The position numbers and the translations under genes were made by a program. Below, piece by piece: positions 21,578 through 32,035 of a DNA stretch of 64,000 nucleotides. The stretch spans positions 4,537,587 through 4,601,586 of the forward strand of contig CM030934.1 in NCBI GenBank assembly GCA_018136815.1, given 5' to 3'. Under the pieces are notes generated by a model, which saw only the letters and a program-made list of their open reading frames with translations, searched no databases and had not been told where the DNA came from. The DNA comes from Isochrysis galbana. Taxonomy: Eukaryota > Haptophyta > Isochrysidales > Isochrysidaceae. The stretch's first letter is position 1, and every line of letters begins with the position of its first letter.

Positions 21578-23319
21578 ATGGGGCGGGCGCCGTCGGTGGT
21601 GCTTCACACTGCCGTCTCTCTCTCTCTGCTGAGTGGCGCGGCCGCGGTGCTTTGCGGGCCATCAGTCGCGGGTCCACCCAGCAGACTGCTCGCGCACGTC
21701 GCCCTCGACTCGCTCGGCGTCGTTCTGCAGGTCCTCGAAGCCATCTTCTCGCCTTCTTCTCTCTCCCTCTCACTCCCTCTTCTCTTCTCTCTCCCCCTCT
21801 CCCTCTCTCTCCTCTCTCCCTCTCTTTCCCTCCCTCCCTCCCTCTCCTCCTCTCCTTGCGCCCTCCACGCTCTCGAAATGCCTTGATAGAGGCAGCTTCT
21901 TCCTCTCCTTCCCTCCCCTCCATTCCACCCTAGCACATCCGACCCAACCCAACCCAACCCCTCTGACATCCCTCCCTTCTCTCTCTCTCTTCTTGCGCTC
22001 TCTCCCCTCGCTCTTCCCTCGCTCCTTCCCTTCCTCCCTTCTTCCCTCTCCCCTCTGACACCCCCTCTCTCCGCGCTGCGGTTTCGGTGCACCAGGTGGG
22101 AGATTCCTTATTGCCATCAGCAGGACGAGGCCTCTTCATCACACTCGACGAGGGGGTGGAGGAGGCGATCATCCCGTCGGGCACGCCGATATGCGGGTAC
22201 TGCGATGGATTGCTCGTCGAGCAGGCTGTCGGTGACAAGGTCCGACTAACGGGGAGGAGCGTTCATGGAGGGAGCGAGAGAGTGGGGGCCAGGGTGGCGG
22301 GAAGGACGAACAGCGAGGACGCGCTTGAAGGTCTCCTTGCTCACGTCGGCACGGCCTCTCCCGCCCGCCTCGGGACGAATACATATCCAGAGCCACCACT
22401 ACCAGGTTCACCACCGCGGCTTCCCTGTGCCTGCACAGGCGGTCCCATTTGCCTTTGGTGACGCGCAGCAGCTCGTGCTCCACGACGGCGAGCTCAAGCC
22501 TCTGCAGCGGGCCATCACCGACTCGGGGGCGAGCGAGCTCTGGGCGCACTCGATGCGCAGATATGGCCCAAACGGCGAGGGTATCTCTGTAGTACCAGAC
22601 TCTATCACGCGGCGGGTGCTCGTGCCGATGGAGGAGGCCGTCGCATCGCAGGTCGAGGCCGAGGCGGCCGCTTATGAGGCTGAGCTGGCCGCGGCGCAGA
22701 GCCAGGGTGGCGCACCGGTGGAGGGAGCCGACGACAGATCTGAGGGCGACGGGGTCCTTGAGATTGACGAGGAGGACCTCGATGCCATGGAACTGCCGCA
22801 GCTAGGTTTCGAGGAGCTGGGTCAGTACTGTAACGACCTCGCCTTTTCAAAGGACATGATTGGTGAGGAGCACGCTGTCTTCGAGTACGAGGTACAGGCA
22901 TGCTCTGCGCGAGGGCGCGTACGTGGGAGGGTGCATGCCGTCGCGACGAGGCGCTCAATGCGAGCAAATCGCCTTGTTATTGCATCCCCTGCTATGTCGC
23001 ACTGGGTGAGGCCCTCGCCGTGATGCTGTAGAGGTTGTCCAAGCGTTTCATCCTCGCCTTGGCCCCTTAGGAGGCGTCTGAACGACTCAATTGCCTGTTG
23101 CTCGTTTGGCAGCTAGGCGTCATGCCGGCTTCGGAGAAGGCTGCTCGGGCCGGTGAGGATCCTGAACCTAGCGGCACCCTGGTCCCAAGTCAAGTCGTCT
23201 TGGTAACATCGCGGGACGTTCGCTTGAATGAGCCAGGAAGGTCGTTCGAGGTGGGAGCTAGGTATGGGCTCCAATACTGGAGGGTCTTGCAAGAGTTGGG
23301 CCAACTGCATGCCTCGTGA
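21578..23319 (+). CDS. SET-domain-like protein
   Basis: Four exons are proposed: 21578-21730, 22096-22239, 22391-22891 and 23071-23319, all phase 0, giving 348 residues. The first exon and the third acceptor are the least certain; 22406 and 22439 are alternative acceptors in the same phase. Exon 2 reads SAGRGLFITLDEGVEEAIIP then SGTPICGY, like the start of a SET domain (GRGLF...GTPI..Y). The last exon ends VVLVTSRDVRLNEPGRSFEV then GARYGLQYW, like the SET C-terminus (R.I..G.E...YG..YW). The middle has an acidic spacer (DGVLEIDEEDLDAMEL). The usual NH.C motif of active SET methyltransferases was not found, so catalysis is doubtful. The long pyrimidine-rich 365-bp first intron is inferred. Confidence 0.5.
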
Positions 23320-23572
23320 TGAATGGAAAGCACGGTCCATCAGCTCCACAAGCATATTTTTCACTAGAGGAAGGAAAAACGCTTGTAGCGCCTCTGCATC
23401 TGCCAAGTTACAACGGCTTGGGTTTCGCTCTGGCGGTTGGATTGTTATTTTCGGTCAGCCGAGTTGCTAGCCACTCTTGCTAGCGCAAAGTGGTAGTCCT
23501 CTTACGCTGTAGGCTTACTCTTACTTTGCGTTCAAGCGTTCAAGCCCTGCGAATTGCTTCTTGCTTGCTTAG

Positions 23573-23630
23573 GCCGCGTTCGGTCGAAAGTGGGATGGGC
23601 ACTCGATTGAGCTATCAAATGTCAACGGCC
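23573..23630 (+). repeat. GTTCGGTC...ATCAAATGTC dispersed repeat, copy 2
   Basis: AGGCCGCGTTCGGTCGAA and GAGCTATCAAATGTC match AGGCCGCGTTCCGTCGAA and GAGCCATCAAATGTC at 43942-44000, and more weakly 14478-14530. Confidence 0.65.
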
Positions 23631-23679
23631 GCGCTTCACGGCATAGCCGCTGCTCCGGGCTACGCCCGACCAGAATCAA

Positions 23680-23890
23680 CTATCAGTAAAACTGATAGGG
23701 TCATGGGGGGACCCGCACCCACTGGGGGTCTGGGTGAGATTGTTGAATGCCCAGCCCCTGCCAGAGCAGGCGGGGGCGGAGGTTGATTGTACAGGCCCAC
23801 CCCCAACCCGGGTGGTGTCCGCGGTTGAAAGAGGGGGGCGCGAGGCCCCCTTTGACCCCCACTTATAAAAGTAGGTGGCGATGCCAGTGG
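23680..23890 (+). mobile_element. dispersed repeat with leading hairpin and TATA-like end, copy 2
   Basis: Begins with the perfect hairpin CTATCAGT-AAA-ACTGATAG (23680-23698), then GGTCATGGGGGGACCCGCAC. It continues through CAGCCCCTGCCAGAGCAGG and GAGGTTGATTGTACAGGCCC and ends CCACTTATAAAAGTAGGT near 23862-23879. It is shorter than copy 1 at 9293-9690 because the internal duplication is absent. Confidence 0.7.
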
Positions 23891-24312
23891 AGAGGTAGTA
23901 GATACCGGACTCCTAGCTAGTAAGTGTTTGGCCCTGAATTTTCAAATGCTTTTCTTTCAACGCCAAACTCAGGCCGTGATCTCAATGAGAACTTCATGGA
24001 ATCACACGAATGAATAAAATAATTGATGTCGGTCGGCGCTTGGAATGAGGCCAGACCCAAGTCTGACGGAGTATTTTAGAGCAAATCAATCACCACAAGA
24101 CAAATGGCCACTGACCACCGATGCCGTGCCTCATGGAGATGGGAGAGTGGGGTGGCGGCCATGGATGTAGTCGGTGCAGTTATGGTGCGCTTAGCGCGAC
24201 TGTAGCGCACGGCGGGACATGGGCGGCGTAGACGGCAACGTGCAAGTGCTAGTCGATCAGGCGTGAGGTGCTTACAAGCCGCAGATCCTTGCGTCCAACC
24301 TCGCATCGCAGA

Positions 24313-25569
24313 CTAACCGCTAGCGCTGGCGCACGGCAGCGTCCCGGAGTGCCGAATCGTGTCCTTCACCGCCACAGTTTTCGGCGGCACAATCAGGGTC
24401 GGCACTAGCCGCGCGACCGTTTTGTTGTCAAATTCAGCGGACCGTGGCTGGATGGGCTCCCGGCGCTGAACACGTGATGGCCGGCCATTCTTGCAAACCT
24501 CATAAGCCCGCGAAGTCGGCCGCACAAGCGCCGTCTGCATCGAGTTGAACTCCCCTCGCGACGGAGCACTCGCTGGCGATCGCGACGTGCTAGGGTCAGA
24601 TAGTAGGTCCTGTGCCTCATGCATGTCCTGCGAGATGTGCGTCAAAGCTCGCGGCTGCGTCCACCGTGCTGCACCGATCGCATCGTTCTGCCGATATGCG
24701 CTGGTAGCGGCGCCCCCCTCGCGCGCGTTGCGCAGAAACCGGCCGCCAAGCGCGGGCATCATGGGGCGCACTGGCGCCGGGCGTACACTCGTACCCCACT
24801 GACTCGCCCAGTCCAAGCTGGAGGTGACGCGACGCTCGAGCGAATACGCCCCAAGAGTTGAAGTACCGGAAATACCTTCGACGGGTCCTCCACCGGCCCA
24901 GCTCGCCGTGGGGAGAAGGGCCGAGTCTGGCCGTCGCCTCTGCACGTCGACGAGAATGGCCGCGGCAGCTGCCTGCGCCGCCTGTCGCCCCTGAGTCTGC
25001 GGCATTGCCCCCACATGCGACGCCGATCCCATGCGTGGCATCCTGTCCGCACAGCACATCGCCGCTCCAGCGGACGAGCTTCTATCCGTCGGCCTGTCGC
25101 GCGTCCAAGGCCGACCGCGCCTCTCCACCCCATCGCGCGTGGCGCCCGGCTTCGATTGGTATGGCGAGGGGTATGGCGAGGGGTTGCTGCATAAGGGCGC
25201 GGCTATAAACCACGGAGCAGAAGCGGACACCTCACTCGGCCCGCACGAGGACGTGCCGCCGCATGTCCCATCCTCGGATGCGTCACCGCTGCTGCCATTG
25301 CCGCCGCAGCTCAAAGCGGTGGGCACACCCGGCTCGATGGGAGGGACAGGCTTGAGATGCGGTGAGATGAGCAGGCCTGAGGAGCTCACTGGCACACGGG
25401 CTTTTGCAGGAGGCGGCATCACAAGCTGCGTGTCGGCGAGCGAGCGCTCAAATGGCAGGGCACACCCGCCCATCATCGGCACGACGGCTGCGTTGCGTGT
25501 TGGCGGAAGAGCGTCAACCCGACAGTGGACGGCAGGCCTCGGCGCTCCCAACTCATCGGATTGCGGTTG
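24313..25569 (-). CDS. hypothetical protein, 5' end lost in assembly gap
   Basis: The minus-strand frame is open from the gap edge at 25569 to a stop at 24313, 418 residues without a start. It is rich in Ser, Pro, Ala and Arg, as expected of a disordered protein, with more structured-looking stretches near the end (LVPTLIVPPKTVAVKDTIRH). Other frames in the interval are shorter, which supports this strand. No domain recognised. The 5' end must lie in or beyond the N gap. Confidence 0.45.
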   Translation of the reverse strand, partial: QPQSDELGAPRPAVHCRVDALPPTRNAAVVPMMGGCALPFERSLADTQLVMPPPAKARVPVSSSGLLISPHLKPVPPIEPGVPTALSCGGNGSSGDASEDGTCGGTSSCGPSEVSASAPWFIAAPLCSNPSPYPSPYQSKPGATRDGVERRGRPWTRDRPTDRSSSAGAAMCCADRMPRMGSASHVGAMPQTQGRQAAQAAAAAILVDVQRRRPDSALLPTASWAGGGPVEGISGTSTLGAYSLERRVTSSLDWASQWGTSVRPAPVRPMMPALGGRFLRNAREGGAATSAYRQNDAIGAARWTQPRALTHISQDMHEAQDLLSDPSTSRSPASAPSRGEFNSMQTALVRPTSRAYEVCKNGRPSRVQRREPIQPRSAEFDNKTVARLVPTLIVPPKTVAVKDTIRHSGTLPCASASG

Positions 25570-25669
25570 NNNNNNNNNNNNNNNNNNNNNNNNNNNNNNN
25601 NNNNNNNNNNNNNNNNNNNNNNNNNNNNNNNNNNNNNNNNNNNNNNNNNNNNNNNNNNNNNNNNNNNNN
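25570..25669. other. assembly gap of 100 N
   Basis: Exactly 100 unknown bases, a conventional placeholder for a scaffold gap of unknown size. The flanks do not overlap, and the right flank is an inverted duplicate of 33.05-33.96 kb. Confidence 0.99.
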
Positions 25670-26030
25670 TGGTCCTGAGGACGAGAATGGCGTGAGCATC
25701 TCCGAGAATATTCAGGAGCACCCTGGCCCTCCCGATAATGCAGTGAAGCTGGAATCGATCGATTTGCAGACAGATGACAAGCATATACAGCCTGCCGCTT
25801 CTCAACAATCTTTTTTAGAGCATGAGAAGCTCTGCACCGCCGACCTTTCTCAAGAGAGAATTGTGATTCTTTGTCCTCAGCCCTTATCCTTGAGCAAGAA
25901 GTCCTATCGAATTTGGAGCGATACATCAGTGGAGATGGAGGTAGCGAAACTCCCCATCAAGAACGACGGCGACAACAGTTTACTGCTACAGAAAACGGCC
26001 GTGCCGATAGCAACCTTTGTGTTTGCCTGA
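25670..26030 (+). CDS. C-terminal part of a second copy of the 33.6-34.6 kb gene
   Basis: From the gap edge the frame GPEDENGVSISENIQEHPGP... runs 119 residues to a stop at 26030. It matches the last 119 residues of the gene at 33605-34594 except for one seen change (Pro to Leu in the TADPSQER segment). The reading frame is intact, so this copy may be functional if its 5' part exists in the gap. It could also be an allele placed here by misassembly. Confidence 0.6.
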
Positions 26031-26560
26031 TGCTTGAACACAACTTGGCTGCCACAAGACTTGCTTGATTGGCCGTCGTTATTACCACTTGGCTGAAATT
26101 CTTTTGATGTCATTGCCGGCGCACGCCTTCCCTCTAGATGTGCATGCGGTGCAGAGCAGCAACTACGCCCTGCTCGAGCTCATGCCTAGGTCATCCTGCG
26201 CATATCCCGCGCAACAGTGCATGGTGGACGTGCTTTGTAGATAGATCTTGGGGGGGGGGGGGGGGGAGGGATGGACCTGCTTTGTAGATCTTGGCTGATT
26301 GATACGATGGCGGTGGAGATGATCATGCATTATGTCGCGGTCTCTCGCTTCTAATCATAATGCTATCTATCAACCCTTGCTTTGCCGTTGCCAGGTTGCC
26401 ATTTGGCGCTGGCGTGAGGGGTTACGTAGGGTGGCGGGGCAGAGTAGGGTCAACACTGCAAGTAGCAGCTTGTCTATACTTATAGTGGTATTTTTTTGGG
26501 TCTATGCTCATACAATCGTTGTGGATCTCAAAGAGTGTATGACTTCCGCATGAGAATCCA
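25670..26560 (+). repeat. inverted duplication, left arm
   Basis: The reverse complement of 33050-33962, including the 3' part of a gene, its downstream DNA, a poly-G run (poly-C in the other arm) and further AT-rich DNA. The arms differ by scattered substitutions and short indels (for example about 12 bp near 26067). Homology ends at about 26560, just before a TAGGGCGGTCAAAC repeat motif. Confidence 0.92.
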
Positions 26561-26917
26561 AGTAGGGCGGTCAAACAATAAACCTTCTAATATTCTTACC
26601 GCACTCACGGCGAATGGAACCACTACCTACTACTCGTAGCACGTAGCATAAATTTTTAACAAATTTTTATGGGTCGCGGCGCGGCAAAGGAACGGGACTA
26701 GCGCTCACTCAAGACAGGACTCCCTGCCGCGGCAAGCGCAAGCATCCGTCCCCCTTATGCCACCCAGCTCTTCACTAGCTTTCTACCTGCGCTAGCCGGA
26801 GCGCCCCTCCCTCCACACTCAGACAGCCCCCCACGCCAAGATCCTGATCTGGTCTCGCAGGCAAGGGGGCCTAATGGGAGGGTGAGAAAAAAATCTTAAA
26901 AACTAGCCGCTCGCGCG

Positions 26918-26977
26918 ACAACTTGTTCACCGAGTCAACTTGTTCACCGCGACAACTTGTTCACCGCGAGTCAACAT
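26918..26977 (+). repeat. short minisatellite (CAACTTGTTCACCG)n
   Basis: Three to four tandem copies of a 17-20 bp unit containing CAACTTGTTCACCG, alternating with CGA or AGT spacers. Confidence 0.85.
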
Positions 26978-27360
26978 ATTCAGCTCTTGTCGTAAGTCGT
27001 AAGCGCTGCTGTCTACTGTCTACTAATAAAGAGGAGATTATACTGGTAGAGAGCCCGGCGCCTTACGGATACTTGCAGAGGGCCGCGCCACGGCCCCAAT
27101 CTTGCAGCCACTTGTAGAGAGGGCCCAAACTTCTGGCAAGTTGGGCCAGCCACCCAAACTTGCAGAACAAGTTGTACAAGTATTGGCCTGGGCCTAGCCA
27201 GGAACCAGGGGCCCTGGCCCAGGGGCGTGAGATAGGGGATAGGGGGGGTAAGAGTGAATGATGTCCCTATTCGGGTGTCCGTCCCGACCCCTCAGGGGCC
27301 GGCAATCAATATACGCCTTCTTTGTCTTAGTTTGAGCGGACTATATTATGTTCCTGATGC

Positions 27361-27640
27361 CTAACTCGGTCGCCGTTTGCGCCAGTGCTTCCGAGATCTC
27401 CCCAAGTTGAAATCTTTGTCGACCGTGTATAGGGGGGTGATCATCTTACGCAAATGCTTGTTGCTCGGGGCGTGTAGCCCAAGTCTCTCTCTCTGAGTCT
27501 TCAGGCGTTGGAAGAAGCCAAGAAGCCCACTTTCGCCTTGACTAGCAAGTGTTACCTCGAGAAGATGGCTCTTACGAATTGCTTTCACCGATCTGGCTTC
27601 CGCATTCCCGTAGTGGATGTTGTAGAAGTCCGTTAGTATG
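27361..27640 (-). other. protein-like ORF fragment, possibly from a transposable element
   Basis: The minus-strand frame reads TDFYNIHYGNAEARS before an internal Met, then MKAIRKSHLLEVTLASQGES, and ends basic (SRKHWRKRRPS). It is open for about 90 residues, has balanced composition and lacks an obvious ATG at its real start. It could be the C-terminus of a transposase or retroelement protein. No family assigned. Confidence 0.3.
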
Positions 27641-27814
27641 TATTATGTAGTATGTACCTCCTACCTCCTAATGGGAGGGTGAGGAGCAACTCCTCAAAGA
27701 GGACCTTTGGGGAAGGAGATGTCTGAGTGGGGGCGCTATACCCTTGCGCTAGGCATGGGCACATGGGCAGCGACGCCGCCTCAAGACATGTCCTCCCTGT
27801 TGTCTTGAGTCGAA

Positions 27815-28165
27815 ATTTTTGGTGCTTGAAACAGAGGGCGATGGGCGTTTGTGCTTCTTGGGTTGGTTGTAGTTGGAAGAGGGGGAGTTGGAGAGGGAGA
27901 GGGAGTGAAGTGTTGAAAGAGGGCCCAAGGCAGGGCACTGAGTTGTAGGTACTTGTGGCCCACAAGAGTGGGGTGAAAACGAGAAGTGTATCAACATGGG
28001 TCTTTAGTTGAAATTTTTGGCGCTTTGACTTTGAACAGAGGGCGAGGGGGTTCGGTCGGGGATCGTGCTGTTTGGGTTGGTTGTAGTGTGAAGGGGGACT
28101 GGGACTAGGAGAGGGAGTCTAGTGCGTTGAAAGAGGGTCCAAGGCAGGGCACTGGGTTGTAGGGA
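27815..28165 (+). repeat. diverged tandem duplication of about 190 bp
   Basis: Both halves contain ACAGAGGGCGA, then TTGGGTTGGTTGTAGT, then GTTGAAAGAGGG(C/T)CCAAGGC followed by AGGGCACTG(A/G)GTTGTAGG. The first copy is 27820-27950 and the second 28025-28165. Confidence 0.75.
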
Positions 28166-28285
28166 ATTTCGTGGCGGCAGGTGGCCCCCCCTGGAGGTTT
28201 TTATTGGGCCTCGCGCCACGGTCAAAAAATGCAGCCCAACCCTTACTAATAGTTCAAAAGCCCCCGTTTGACCGCCCTAGCCCTA
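28165..28285 (+). repeat. GGGCGGTCAAAC-family repeat copy
   Basis: Contains TTTCGTGGCGGCAGGTGGCC, TTTTTATTGGGCCTCGCGCC, ACGGTCAAAAAATGCAGCCC and ends GTTTGACCGCCCTAG. It is very close to 31925-32035. Confidence 0.85.
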
Positions 28286-28711
28286 GCAATTGCTACTAGC
28301 AATGTACTTGGCCGGAGGCCAAATACGGATGTACTTGGCCGTATTTGCAGGCCCCAGCACCGTATTTCCCACCCAGGCGACTATTTCCTAATCTCCTAAT
28401 CAAGGGATCAATGGGGAACGCGAACGCCGTATCCGAATCATCTCACATCTCACGACGGATTCACGTAGGAGTAAAAGATACGAAAGGCCATTATAAAACT
28501 GATCAGACCCCTCCCTCTCCTCTTGTCTTCTCCTTCTTTCTACTTTATTTTTTTGTTCCCTCCCCCTCCCCTCCCCCCCCCCTCCCGCACACGCCCCCTC
28601 TCCCCCCTCCCCCCCCCCTCCCCCTCGCCCCTTCCCCCTCCCCCTCCCCTTCCCCTTCCCCCCCCCCCCCCGCGCGCGCGACTCCCCCCCATTACGCCAC
28701 ACACGCACACT

Positions 28712-30286
28712 ATGGCTGACGTGGAGCCTCCTCCTGAACGAAAGTCCGCCCGCTCAGAGGGTCGTTCAGAGAGGAGGTCGGCGGACCGCGGGGCGAGCAG
28801 GGAGAGCGAGAGGTACCGGGATGGCCGGCACCGCCGCTCGCGAGACCGCGACTACGACAAGGACTACGAGCGTGATGACCGAGATCGCCACCGAGACCGA
28901 GACAGGGACAAGGAGAGAGACCGGTACCGGGATCGCGACCGCGGTTACGGACGGGATTATGGAGATCACGACCGCGATCGCGATCGTAGAAGAGAACGCG
29001 ATGACCGCGACCGGCGCAGACGCCGCTCACCCAGCCCTGACCCAGAACAGCGCGAGAGGGAGGAGGCGATGCGAGATGACCTCACCGTCCTCGTCCAGCG
29101 CATTCACCCGCGGGCCGACGACTTCGAGATTTTTGAGTTCTTTTCCCAGGCTGGCAAGGTGCGTGATATCAGGCTGATCCGGGACCAAAAGTCCGGCAAG
29201 TCCAAGGGCGTTGGCTACGTCGAGTATAGTGACGTTGAGTCAGTAATGAAGGCTTTGGCGCTCAACGGCATTGCCTTCAAGGGGCAGCCTTTACTCGTGC
29301 AGGCGTCTATGGCCGAAAAGAACAGGCTGGCACAAGCGGCCAAGAACGTTGCGGCAGCAAGTGCTATGTTGGGCGGTTCGGGCATCCCGGAAGAGTCTCG
29401 AAAACTGCTCGTGTCGGAGCTTCACCCTCACATCGCAGCTGATGACCTCCGCGAGGTGTTCTCGCCTTTCGGCGAACTCTTAAGCGTGCAGCTCGGCGTT
29501 GTGCCTCCCGATGCGTCTGGTTCTGGTACCGCTCACGTTGTCTTCGCCAACCTCGACAATGCGAAGGACGCGCAAGTACGCCTGCCGGGGGGAGCGGGAC
29601 ATCCCTGAGGGGTCCATGGCATCTCGTTTACTTGCTGCTACTGCAAGGAGTGGCGATCATGCGCCGTGCCTATTCCTTGCATCGTTAGCGCAATGCGAGC
29701 GTTTGTGGCAGGAAGTTGTTCAGCTGTTGCTTTTACTGACATATCAAACTTGCCTTTGTTGTAGGGCGCAATCAATGGCCTCGAGCTTGCGGGTCGCAAC
29801 ATCGTCGTGCAGTTCATACCTGAGATGTCGCACACAGTGCTACCCGGCGCAAGTATGCTGGGTGGAAGCGCGCTCCTTCTCAACAACCTGTCTAGTTTGT
29901 CAGGCAGTGGGCCTGTCATCCCTAATCTGCCAGCTGCTGGCGCACCCGTCTTGGGCGGCGTAGCAGCTGCGCCACCACCACATCCAGTGGGAGGTACCCC
30001 TTCTCCGTTCGTGCTTCTCAAGAATATGTTCGATCCCAACGGCAAGATGGAGCTTACCGACCCCGACTTTTTCGATGATCTCCACGAGGACGTCCTCGAG
30101 GAAGGAGGAAAGTTTGGTAAGGTCCTTGATGCCAAAATCGTGCGTTCCTCGGCCGGCCATGTCTACCTGCGTTTCGATGCCACTGAGAGCGCCACACGAG
30201 CTGCTGCATCTCTGAATGGCCGATGGTTTGCCGGCAAGCAAGTCGCAGCGGAATTCATCGATGAGGAGGCCTACATGCAAGCCTAA
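28712..30286 (+). CDS. RBM39/CAPER-like splicing factor
   Basis: Two exons are inferred: 28712-29575 and 29765-30286 (donor GTACGC, acceptor TTGTAG, phase 0), giving 461 residues. Residues 1-120 are an Arg/Asp-rich RS-like region. RRM1 (about 124-198) has RNP1 as GKSKGVGYVEY. RRM2 (about 231-305) spans the intron. The C-terminal UHM-type RRM (about 370-455) starts LLKNMFDPNG and carries the RWF motif (441-443) of U2AF-homology domains, followed by FIDEEAY. This layout is that of RBM39/CAPER and fungal relatives, which bind UHM-ligand motifs in SF3B1/U2AF during 3' splice-site recognition in the nucleus. It is shorter than animal RBM39, mainly in linkers. AATAAA occurs at 30593. Confidence 0.9.
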
Positions 30287-30592
30287 AGGTGCCGTTCACT
30301 GTTGTTGGGTTGTTGAGACCTCGCAAGTACGGAAGGTTTTTGTGCAACAGTGTCGATACGCCCGATTCCCGTCGAATGGCAGCTACAACAAGAAAGTTAT
30401 GTAGTTGTGCTGTGTTGCCAGCCGTTGCCCAACAAGCTCATGCAAAGCGTGCTGCAGCGCCCTGTAGCCAGCTTAGAGATGCGATGATTGCGCAGTAGTG
30501 CAAGACATTTGCGCAAATATCAGTAAAATTTACGAGAAGGCTGAGCATCGAGATACCAGAGCCGCTGCATCCTGTGCTCCGTGCTTCGAAAA

Positions 30593-30598
30593 AATAAA
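30593..30598 (+). terminator. candidate polyadenylation signal AATAAA
   Basis: AATAAA about 310 bp downstream of the RBM39-like stop codon, in an A run. Confidence 0.3.
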
Positions 30599-30901
30599 GA
30601 TCGCCTTGAAAAGCGCTAAGTAACGCAGACACCGCCCTCTCATCCGGTCACTCACTGCGCCTTCCGCTTACGCCAGTCGTTGCATTGTCTTCGGTTTCAG
30701 GGGGCGCGGCTCATGTGCCATGTGCCATGTGCACTCGGGCTGTCGCTCGCGAGCGCGTTAGCGCACCGCGAGAAGGGGCGCGCTCTTTGCGCTCTCGCGT
30801 TGGCACTTCATCTGTTTGCTCCATCACCGACCGCTCGAATTTTATTTTCGAGGCTTTGGCAGCGGGGAGGAGCTCCTAAAAGTATGGGAGGCGGCTGCCA
30901 A

Positions 30902-31148
30902 CTATCGTTGAAACGATAGGGTCATGGAGCGCGCGCCGCCTCTCCCCCTCGCTGCCACTGCCCTCACCGCGATGGACGAAGCAATGATAGACACGCCGCT
31001 GTCGGCCCAAACAAAGCGACCGCGTCAGGACGACCCCCCTAGCCAGGTGGGCACAAGAGCCGGCAAGAAGGGAGGCTTGTTGCATAACAAGCCGTTCAAA
31101 AATTTCTTTCAGTTTCAATCCCATTTACCACCAAGGCGGGAAAAATAG
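30902..31148 (+). mobile_element. hairpin-headed repeat with short ORF (MERA type), copy 1
   Basis: The perfect hairpin CTATCGTT-GA-AACGATAG (30902-30919) is followed by GGTCATGGAGCGCGCGCCGC. The ATG opens a 74-residue frame starting MERAPPLPLAATAL. The same layout is found at 35193-35210 and, with a different hairpin, at 48791-48815. The ORF has no recognisable domain. It is listed as one member of a dispersed family. Confidence 0.5.
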
Positions 31149-31840
31149 TTTCGTTACACGTCTTCAGCGTGGTATGGTCAAGTACAATGGGTGGAATTGC
31201 ACGAGAAAGCAACGAACGGACGGCAAAACCAACGCTGACAAATTCCAAGGACTGAGAACTGGATCCCAGAGGCTTCGTAAGCCCCCGTGGGATATGAGAA
31301 AATTTAACTGGATAAACAACGCCAGCGGCAGAAAATGATTTCTGCTCTGGGTGGTGGGTTCCCGCGAGATGCGCTATGAGGCGCTCTGGCAGGATCTTGG
31401 CCTTTCCTGCCCGCCGCAGCGTAGAGCGCCACGACAAGGCCCGTCCTGAGGCCACCCACGGGTCTCGCCTCATCGATCAATGCCGGATCTGGCACTGTCC
31501 GAGAGAGGATGGCCGCGTAGGCAGCCTCAATGCGCAGGCTCGTCAGCCACGCGTGGACGGCCGCGTTGGCGAGCTGGTCCTGGTTCTCGATGCCGAGTTC
31601 GAGAGAGGGCGAATCCTGCGAGGGGCGGGTCGGGATGGTCGGGATGGGGCCTCTGGTAGCCAGGGTAGCCGCGTGCGCTCGCTGTGAGGAGCTGGGTGGG
31701 CTGCGCGGGCAATGATGCCAAAGGGTCAGGGGGTGGTCGGACTGTCGGCAGCCCGACACGGCGCTGCATCGGGCGGGAATCAAATGCCGAATGTAGCTTA
31801 GATATAGAGGAACCGATCCCCCCGCGGGCGCGACCGCCAA
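31096..31840 (-). pseudogene. overlapping minus-strand ORFs, probable decayed gene
   Basis: Two minus-strand frames overlap. One (31304-31840) contains ENQDQLANAAVHAWLTSLRI and EAAYAAILSRTVPDPALIDE. The other (31096-31473) contains SAAGVVYPVKFSHIPRGLTK and SLEFVSVGFAVRSLLSRAIP. Each looks protein-like for 60-90 residues and they join only across a frame change, suggesting a frameshifted gene or element protein. No family recognised; an intron could also explain the shift. Confidence 0.3.
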
Positions 31841-32035
31841 TTCTTTACGGGTAGAGCGTGAGCGCGCGTGACGGAGGGGGCGAGAGGGGGGGCGAATCGC
31901 ACCATTTCTTGGCGAAGATTTTCGTAGCGTCAGGTAGCCCCCCCGGGAGGTTTTTTATTGGGCATCGCGCCACGGTCAAAAAATGCAGCCCAACCCTTAC
32001 TAGTAGTTAAAAAGCCCTGTTTGACCGCCCTAGCA
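31825..32035 (+). repeat. GGGCGGTCAAAC-family repeat, most complete copy
   Basis: Blocks in order: GCGCGACCGCCAATTCTTTAC (first 20 bases shared with 6560), TTTCTTGGCGAAGATTTTCG, CCCCCCGGGAGGTTTTTTAT, CGCGCCACGGTCAAAAAATG, CAGCCCAACCCTTACTAGTA and GTTTGACCGCCCTAG. Related copies are at 6560, 28165, 40085 (inverted) and terminal fragments at 44065-44120 and 58410-58455. Confidence 0.85.

Larger units (their letters stand above)
26561..28164. other. repeat-rich intergenic region
   Basis: Starts with TAGGGCGGTCAAAC (26563), the end motif of the GGGCGGTCAAAC repeat family. It contains the minisatellite at 26918-26977, AACTTG/TTGTAC-rich DNA at 27100-27185, the ORF fragment at 27361-27640 and a diverged tandem duplication at 27815-28165. 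No conserved gene seen. Confidence 0.5.

Noticed and set aside
23113..23406. Minus-strand 97-residue ORF with protein-like composition
   Set aside because: The plus-strand exon 23071-23319 completes a SET-like C-terminus with correct phase, so the minus frame is most likely its shadow. Not fully excluded.
24458..24470. Evidence for an operon or co-regulated gene cluster in the window
   Set aside because: Neighbouring genes are on alternating strands, far apart and functionally unrelated; nothing suggests co-transcription.
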